64,000 bases of DNA, taken from JBBRVP01 sp038246785. GTDB lineage: Bacteria > Actinomycetota > Actinomycetes > Jiangellales > Jiangellaceae. The stretch spans positions 62,001 through 126,000 of the forward strand of contig JBBRVP010000002.1 in NCBI GenBank assembly GCA_038246785.1, given 5' to 3'. The notes under the pieces were generated by a model. The model was not told the origin of the DNA. It ran no database searches and saw only the letters and a list, made by a program, of their open reading frames with translations. Numbering within the stretch: the first letter of the stretch is position 1; each line of letters opens with the position of its first letter. Of the stretch, positions 59,303 through 64,000 are shown in pieces. The position numbers were made by a program, and so were the translations under genes.

Positions 59303-62113
59303 ATGGATGTGCTTGTGGGCAGGGAAGATGTCCTTCGCTCGGCACACCGATTCCTCGACGTGATCCCGCACCGCGCGGCAGCACTTGCGATCGAGGGCGA
59401 GCCTGGGATGGGGAAGACCGCGGTCTGGCTCGAGACGGTGGCGGCGGCCGGCGGCCGGGGCCACCGCGTCCTGCAGGCGCGACCGGCCGAGAGCGAGGCA
59501 GGGCTTGCCTACTCGGTCATCACCGACCTGATCGGCGGAGTCTTCGACGACGTACGGATAACGCTGCCGCCACCACAGAGTCGGGCACTTGCCGCAGCCC
59601 TCCTGCGCAGCGACCCCGAGCAGCCGATCGAGTTACGCGCGGTTGCAACGGCATTCGTCACGGTCCTGCTCGAGCTGACGGCTGAGCAGCCGATCGTGGT
59701 GGCGATCGACGACGTCCAATGGATAGATCCCTCCTCTGAACGGGTGCTGGGGTTCGTTGCGCGACGCCTGCCTGCAGGAATCGGCCTCCTCATGGCCCTC
59801 CGTCAAGACGGGGACAAGACGCCGTCACGGTTCGTCCAGGCTGTCCCCAAGGATCTCCTCGAACGGGTCGTCCTTGCGCCACTCTCATCGCCCGCGCTAC
59901 ACCATTTGGTTCAGGACCGCATCGGCGCCTCGGTCACACGCCCGATGCTGGCGCGGCTCTCGGCGGCATCCGGCGGCAACCCCCTCTTCGCGCTCGAGAT
60001 CGGGCGTGCGCTGATGGCCCAGACCCCCGCATGGGCGCCACATGACCCGCTGCCCGTCCCGTCGACGCTGCAGCACCTGGTGGCTACGCGCGTCGACGCA
60101 CTCTCGGAGCAAGCGCGGGACGCACTGCTCGTGGCCGCCACGCTCTCCCGGCCAACGGCAACCGCGATCGGCCGGGCGGTGGAGTCGAGCGGCGGCATGG
60201 CAGCGTTGACCGAGGCACTAGAGGCAGACGTGATCGTGTCCGAACACGGGCGGATCCGCTTCACACACCCGCTGCTCGCTTCCGCCATCTACGGCTCGGC
60301 GTCAGCAAGGACGCGGACGGCACTGCACCAGCGTCTTGCCGACGTCGTCGATGAACCGGAGGAGCGCGCGCGCCATCTGGCATCGGGGACCGAGATTCCA
60401 GACGCCCGCGCGTCGGCCGAGCTCGAGACGGCTGCGACGCATGCAGCGTGGCGAGGCGCACAGGACACGGCGGCCGATCTGTTCGCGGCCGCATCGCGTC
60501 TCACCCCCGGCGATGCGTGCGACGACCACGCGAGACGGTCGCTGGGCCAAGCGGACGCGCTGAACGCTCTCGGCGAATTCGCCGCCGCACGTGCACTCGC
60601 TGAGCGTGCGCTCAACACCACCCGCTCACCAAACCTGCGGACGAAGGCCCTGTCGCTCCTCGCCAACATCGCCTGGTTCAACGGTGCCGCCGGCACGGCG
60701 ATCCACCACGCTGAGGAGGCGCTGTCGGTGACGGGCCTTGATCGGGCACTCCGGGGGGGGATCCATGCGCAACTCGTGCGCCTGTGCTTCTCCTGGGATC
60801 TGCGATCCGCGATCGAGCACGCAGATCTCGCGATGAAACTTCTCCGTGAGGACCGCGAACCGGCAACGCTGGCACATGTTCTCATCGATCGTCTGTTCGG
60901 GAGTGCGCTACGCGGGGAAGCGCCCCCCGGGGGTCTGCTCGACCGGGCGTTGGCGCTGGAGGTACGGTCGCTCGCCGAGAACGATGCCCCGCATCCGATG
61001 CCATTGCTGTGGTTCCACTGCACAGACGAATTCGAGTCAGCCCGCCGGCGGTTTGCGATGGAGGGGCGCTGGTACGGCGAGCGCGGTGAGGAAGTGTGGG
61101 TGGCCGACCGCCTCTCCCATCTGGCCGTGGCTGAGCTCCACGCCGGCGACTGGGACTCGGCGGAGAGCCACGTGGAAGAGAGCTGCGCAGCTGTGGAGGA
61201 ACTCGCAGTCCGAGGCCCGCGCGCGATGGTGTTCGAGAAGCGTGCGCTGGTGGACGCGCATCGTGGTCGGATCGAGCGCGCGCGCACGACGTTGCGCAGG
61301 CTCATCGCGGAGTACGAGAGCATGGATCAGGGTTGGTGGGCCGCACTCTCACTCTCGAGCCTCGCGTTCGTCGAGTTCGCCGCCAGCGACCACCGCGCCG
61401 CAGACGCGGCACTGGTGCGGATGCGCGCGCTAGCCGACCTGGTTGGCGCCGTCGATGTGCTCTTCGACCGCAGCGAGCCGTTCCACATCGAGGCGCTTCT
61501 CGCGCTCGGCGAGATCGACCGGGCTCGCGCAACCCTGGAGCGCCTCGAACAGCGCGGTCGACGCCTCCCGCGACCCTGGATCTCGGTGACCCTCCCGCGA
61601 GCGCGCGCATTGATCGCGGCAGCGGACGGCGACCTGGTCACAGCGCTGGCCGAGCTCCGAAGCACGGATGTCGAAAGCACCACAACACTCCCGTTCGAAC
61701 GTGGCTGGACGCTGCTCGTCAGGGGCCGGATCGAGCGTCGGGCCAAGCAGAAGAGCGCAGCCGCGACCTCCCTACGCCAAGCGCTCGATCAGTTCCAGAC
61801 GCTCGGTGCTCCCCTGTTCGCCGAGCGCGCACGCCAAGAGCTGACCCGCGTCGGGCTGCGTCACGCAGCCTCCGGGCTCACGCCTACCGAGCTCCTGATC
61901 GCCCGGTATGCCGCCCGCGGAATGACCAACCGCGAAGTCGCGCAAGCGGCCTTCGTCAGCCAGAAGACCGTGGAAGCCAATCTTGCGAAGGCCTACCGGA
62001 AGCTCGGTATCCACTCCCGCGCAGAACTGGGCTCGCACATGGCCGCCGACCAAGGGGACAGGCCGACCGAACCAGGCTCTTCGCGTTCGAGGATGGAGAC
62101 CCCCCCTCGATGA
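59303..62113 (+). CDS. Large ATP-binding LuxR-family (LAL) transcriptional regulator
   Basis: This 936-residue regulator starts MDVLVGREDVLRSAHRFL. Walker A is GEPGMGKT (residues 32-39) and Walker B IVVAIDDVQWIDPSS (near residue 135). A long helical TPR-like middle section spans residues about 350-850, and a C-terminal LuxR helix-turn-helix is seen in LTPTELLIARYAARGMTNRE, VAQAAFVSQKTVEANLAKAY and RKLGIHSRAELGSHMA. LAL proteins activate transcription in response to small ligands. Codon use is visibly less GC-rich in third positions than in neighbouring genes. The ATG at 59303 is preferred although the frame is open from 59099. Its end abuts an ISL3-like transposase remnant. Confidence 0.9.
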   Translation: MDVLVGREDVLRSAHRFLDVIPHRAAALAIEGEPGMGKTAVWLETVAAAGGRGHRVLQARPAESEAGLAYSVITDLIGGVFDDVRITLPPPQSRALAAALLRSDPEQPIELRAVATAFVTVLLELTAEQPIVVAIDDVQWIDPSSERVLGFVARRLPAGIGLLMALRQDGDKTPSRFVQAVPKDLLERVVLAPLSSPALHHLVQDRIGASVTRPMLARLSAASGGNPLFALEIGRALMAQTPAWAPHDPLPVPSTLQHLVATRVDALSEQARDALLVAATLSRPTATAIGRAVESSGGMAALTEALEADVIVSEHGRIRFTHPLLASAIYGSASARTRTALHQRLADVVDEPEERARHLASGTEIPDARASAELETAATHAAWRGAQDTAADLFAAASRLTPGDACDDHARRSLGQADALNALGEFAAARALAERALNTTRSPNLRTKALSLLANIAWFNGAAGTAIHHAEEALSVTGLDRALRGGIHAQLVRLCFSWDLRSAIEHADLAMKLLREDREPATLAHVLIDRLFGSALRGEAPPGGLLDRALALEVRSLAENDAPHPMPLLWFHCTDEFESARRRFAMEGRWYGERGEEVWVADRLSHLAVAELHAGDWDSAESHVEESCAAVEELAVRGPRAMVFEKRALVDAHRGRIERARTTLRRLIAEYESMDQGWWAALSLSSLAFVEFAASDHRAADAALVRMRALADLVGAVDVLFDRSEPFHIEALLALGEIDRARATLERLEQRGRRLPRPWISVTLPRARALIAAADGDLVTALAELRSTDVESTTTLPFERGWTLLVRGRIERRAKQKSAAATSLRQALDQFQTLGAPLFAERARQELTRVGLRHAASGLTPTELLIARYAARGMTNREVAQAAFVSQKTVEANLAKAYRKLGIHSRAELGSHMAADQGDRPTEPGSSRSRMETPPR

Positions 62114-62127
62114 TCTTGGTCACGCCA

Positions 62128-62298
62128 TGAGGCGGTGGCGCCCCAGCTGTTCGGGGCGACACGCTGCCGCACCTCGGTGACCGCCTGGTTGGCCAGCCAC
62201 GCCAGATTCCGGTGGTCAACCACAATCGTCGGCTGCGGCAGCAGCCGGCGGATCGCCGCGGCGTACGGCGCCGACGGGTCGAGCGCGACGACCTCTAC
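62128..62298 (-). mobile_element. ISL3-family transposase remnant
   Basis: On the minus strand the translated stretch contains GVEVVALDPSAPYAAAIRRL, then PTIVVDHRNLAWLANQAVTE and VRQRVAPNSWG, which is the central DDE part of ISL3-type transposases (iDPSAPYA...LP...vvDHf.lv.LANqav.EVRqRv). About 57 codons remain. Upstream and downstream sequence in that frame has no similarity, and no terminal inverted repeats are visible. It occupies the otherwise gene-free gap between the LuxR gene and the secreted-protein gene. Confidence 0.75.
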
Positions 62299-62586
62299 CC
62301 CCCGGCCCGTCCCGCCCCGCCTGCCGCGGGTGCCCCCGCCCAGGACTCCACGACAGGCCCCAAACATAGGGTAACGCCGGATTCCTCGCCAGACGCCGCT
62401 GCGTAGCGTGGCCAATGCAAAGTCCGAGAGTCGAGAGCGGAACGCGAGCGCTTGGCCCCAGCCGCAGACCTCGACGACCCGTCAAAGTGCAGGCGGCGTT
62501 CGCACACACTGGGCACGACGCACACCCCGAGCCGGCACGAAACAACACACCCAATACGAGCTCCTGTGAGCTGGAAAGGAAATCCC
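62299..62586. other. Non-coding stretch upstream of the secreted protein gene
   Basis: No gene is recognised. The stretch has a lower GC content than the core genes. It ends with GAGCTCCTGTGAGCTGGAAAGGAAATCCC before the ATG at 62587, giving an AAAGGAAA-type ribosome site. A convincing -10/-35 pair could not be assigned. Confidence 0.4.
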
Positions 62587-63114
62587 ATGCGCAACCTCAA
62601 GAAGACCGTGATCGTCCTGGTCACACTGCTCGTGGCCCTGTTCACCGCGACGACGACGGCGGCCCTGGCCAACACCAGCAACGCTGAGCCAGGACGGACG
62701 TGCCTGCGGCCCGGCCACTCTCACTCGCTCACCGGAACGTGGGCTACGAAGGTCCAGTTGAGCGACGCGCCGCCCGGGGCGCCGGCGGCATTCACCGCAC
62801 TCGACACGTTCCTGCCCGGCGGAGGCCTCCTGGTGTCGAGTTCTGCCCCCAATCCCGCCACACGCAGTCTTGCCCACGGGACCTGGATCCACACACACGG
62901 TCGACAGTTCAAATCGACCTTTGTCTGGTTCCGTTTCGACCCAACCGGACAGTACGTCGGCACGCAACGGGTCCAACGAACGATTCAGCTCGCAAAGGGC
63001 CAGGCCTCCTTCCACTCGACTGACGTCATCGAGGTCATCGCGCCGAATGGCGTAGTGGTCGCGACCTTCCACGGGACCGAGGTTGGCGAACTCCTCGACG
63101 TGGACGTCCACTGA
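62587..63114 (+). CDS. Small secreted beta-rich protein of unknown function
   Basis: This 175-residue protein has a clear signal peptide (MRNLKKTVIVLVTLLVALF; predicted cleavage after ALA at residue 28). The mature part is mostly beta strand: SLTGTWATKVQL, FTALDTFLPGGGLLVSSS, SLAHGTWIHTHGRQFKSTFV, WFRFDPTGQYVGTQRVQRTI and VVVATFHGTEVGELL. Similar small lipocalin-like or beta-barrel secreted proteins are found near LAL regulators in other actinobacteria. Enzymatic residues are not recognised. The ATG at 62587 has an AAGGAA site. A strong hairpin follows. Confidence 0.75.
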   Translation: MRNLKKTVIVLVTLLVALFTATTTAALANTSNAEPGRTCLRPGHSHSLTGTWATKVQLSDAPPGAPAAFTALDTFLPGGGLLVSSSAPNPATRSLAHGTWIHTHGRQFKSTFVWFRFDPTGQYVGTQRVQRTIQLAKGQASFHSTDVIEVIAPNGVVVATFHGTEVGELLDVDVH

Positions 63115-63132
63115 GCACCGCACGACCCACGC

Positions 63133-63169
63133 TGGTGGGGACTGCCGTCCTGGACCGCAGTCCCCACCA
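63133..63169 (+). terminator. Terminator hairpin downstream of the secreted-protein gene
   Basis: TGGTGGGGACTGC (63133-63145) pairs perfectly with 63157-63169 across an 11-base loop, a 13-bp stem 19 bases after the stop codon. No T-run follows. It probably ends transcription from the left; the remaining bases to 63271 show no gene. Confidence 0.7.
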
Positions 63170-63271
63170 CCGTCTCCGCTGAACGCGACGACCCGCAACA
63201 GCTGGCACGACCGGCACGACGGGCGCGGCGGCACGGCTCCGACCGTACGGGACCCCCCGCCTGGCGACCTG

Positions 63272-63964
63272 TCAGAGGGGGAAGGCCCGGCGCAGGATGC
63301 GCGGGGCCGCGAATTCGGTGTTGTCCACGACGACGGTGGCGTGCGCCGCGGGCGAGGACTCGGCGACATAGCGCCGCTGCCCTTCGACGTACCGGCGGTT
63401 CGACCCGGCCTCTGGGTCTGGCGGCGTGCCGTCGCGCTCGGCGCACCGGCGCACCGACTCGGCGAGTTCGACGGCCAGCCACACCGACAGGTCCCAGCAG
63501 CCGCGCACCTCCAGCCGGTGCAGGAAGATCCCGTCGAGGACGAGCACGGCATCGGCGGGCGCCTGCTCGAGCGGCGCAGCGACGGCCCGGTCGGTCGCGA
63601 CGTCATGGACGGCGCGGCGGAAACGGCGGTCGCCGCCGGGCGCGAGCGGGTCCAGCAGCTCGCGGCGCAGCGCGGCGTAGTCGTACGAGTCGCGGTAGAA
63701 GCCCTCCGGCGAGTCGCGACCGCGCCGGTAGCGCACCTCCCGCGGCGCGTGGAAGCCGTCGACCGACGCGCGGACGACGGGTACGCGGCGCCGGCGCAAC
63801 ACCCCGCCCAGCTCGTCGGCGAACACCGTCTTGCCCGCGCCGTCGACCCCGTCGACCGCTACCCGGCGCACCGCGCCCGCCGGGAGCGCCACGATGGCGT
63901 CGGCGACCTCGTCGAGCACGCGCTGCCGACGAGCGGTGATCGCAGCGCCCGTACCTCTCGTCAC
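63272..63964 (-). CDS. Uridine kinase-like P-loop protein
   Basis: This 230-residue protein has Walker A VDGVDGAGKTVFADEL (residues about 37-52), VVRASVDGFHAPREVRYRRG (the DGFH segment of the uridine-kinase/phosphoribulokinase group), FYRDSYDYAALRRELLDP and AVLVLDGIFLHRLEVRGCWD. It probably phosphorylates a nucleoside or a similar small molecule. The GTG start at 63964 overlaps a TGA by four bases on the same strand, so a further gene may end there. Typical length for the family is about 200-230 residues. Confidence 0.88.
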   Translation of the reverse strand: MTRGTGAAITARRQRVLDEVADAIVALPAGAVRRVAVDGVDGAGKTVFADELGGVLRRRRVPVVRASVDGFHAPREVRYRRGRDSPEGFYRDSYDYAALRRELLDPLAPGGDRRFRRAVHDVATDRAVAAPLEQAPADAVLVLDGIFLHRLEVRGCWDLSVWLAVELAESVRRCAERDGTPPDPEAGSNRRYVEGQRRYVAESSPAAHATVVVDNTEFAAPRILRRAFPL

Positions 63965-64000
63965 GGCTCGCGGACAGGCAGGTTCCGCGCGACGGCTGTC
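63961..64000 (-). CDS. Possible C-terminal end of an upstream gene
   Basis: A frame reading TAVARNLPVREP then TGA overlaps the GTG of the uridine-kinase-like gene (GTGA). Only 12 codons are in the window, so identity cannot be given; the overlap is typical of coupled genes here. Confidence 0.35.
   Translation of the reverse strand, partial: TAVARNLPVREP

Overview
The window is chromosomal DNA of a very GC-rich actinobacterium. This is shown by mtrA, a WhiB2-type regulator, F420 biosynthesis (fbiA/fbiB), an acyl-CoA carboxylase beta subunit with a separate epsilon subunit, many GTG/TTG starts, and gene order. From memory, the blocks mtrA-ahcY, manA/manB-DUF3499-metallopeptidase-whiB2-fbiA/fbiB and purE/purK-gtrA-birA-accD-accE-maf match the order around these genes in Mycobacterium tuberculosis. 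The genus cannot be fixed from the sequence; a non-mycobacterial soil or rock actinobacterium (Geodermatophilales/Frankiales-like) is a guess.

Layout. 1-8.4 kb: mtrA start (cut by the window edge), a membrane protein, then a leftward run manB, Trm112-like, SIS-domain isomerase, manA, cation efflux, ahcY and a lone cyclic-nucleotide-binding domain. 8.6-11.6 kb: cysH-cysD-cysN, sulfate activation and reduction. 11.6-22.2 kb: DUF3499, a metallopeptidase relative with an altered active site, a 1730-residue glycosyltransferase/membrane/DUF5719-like fusion, whiB2, an F420-dependent oxidoreductase, fbiB, fbiA and a DNA glycosylase. 22.3-26.3 kb: a TIGR03089 protein, a secreted SpoIID-like protein, a 3-oxoacid CoA-transferase pair and a frameshifted DUF1508 gene.

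26.5-44.3 kb is the accessory heart of the window: an envelope-glycan locus. It holds five glycosyltransferases, UDP-GlcNAc 2-epimerase plus UDP-ManNAc dehydrogenase, an ABC exporter (permease and ATPase), a polysaccharide pyruvyl transferase, a membrane-anchored methyltransferase, two LytR-CpsA-Psr (LCP) ligases and UDP-glucose dehydrogenase. Together they predict an acidic, probably pyruvylated polymer that is made in the cytoplasm, exported by the ABC transporter and attached to the wall by LCP enzymes. 44.3-59.1 kb returns to conserved genes: purE/purK, gtrA, an enoyl-CoA hydratase, an adenylate cyclase, birA, accD, a sulfonate/nitrate-type ABC importer inserted between accD and accE, maf, selB and selA. 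59.3-63.1 kb looks foreign: a large ATP-binding LuxR regulator, an ISL3-type transposase remnant and a small secreted protein. The window closes with a uridine-kinase-like gene.

Two sequence-level themes recur. Many start codons lie 6-10 bases after a TAnnnT hexamer, suggesting widespread leaderless transcripts. A 61-base inverted-repeat element with conserved 22-base arms and a variable 17-base loop occurs twice, both times between convergent genes, and once it supplies the gene ends of maf and selB. No rRNA, tRNA, CRISPR array or intact insertion sequence was seen.
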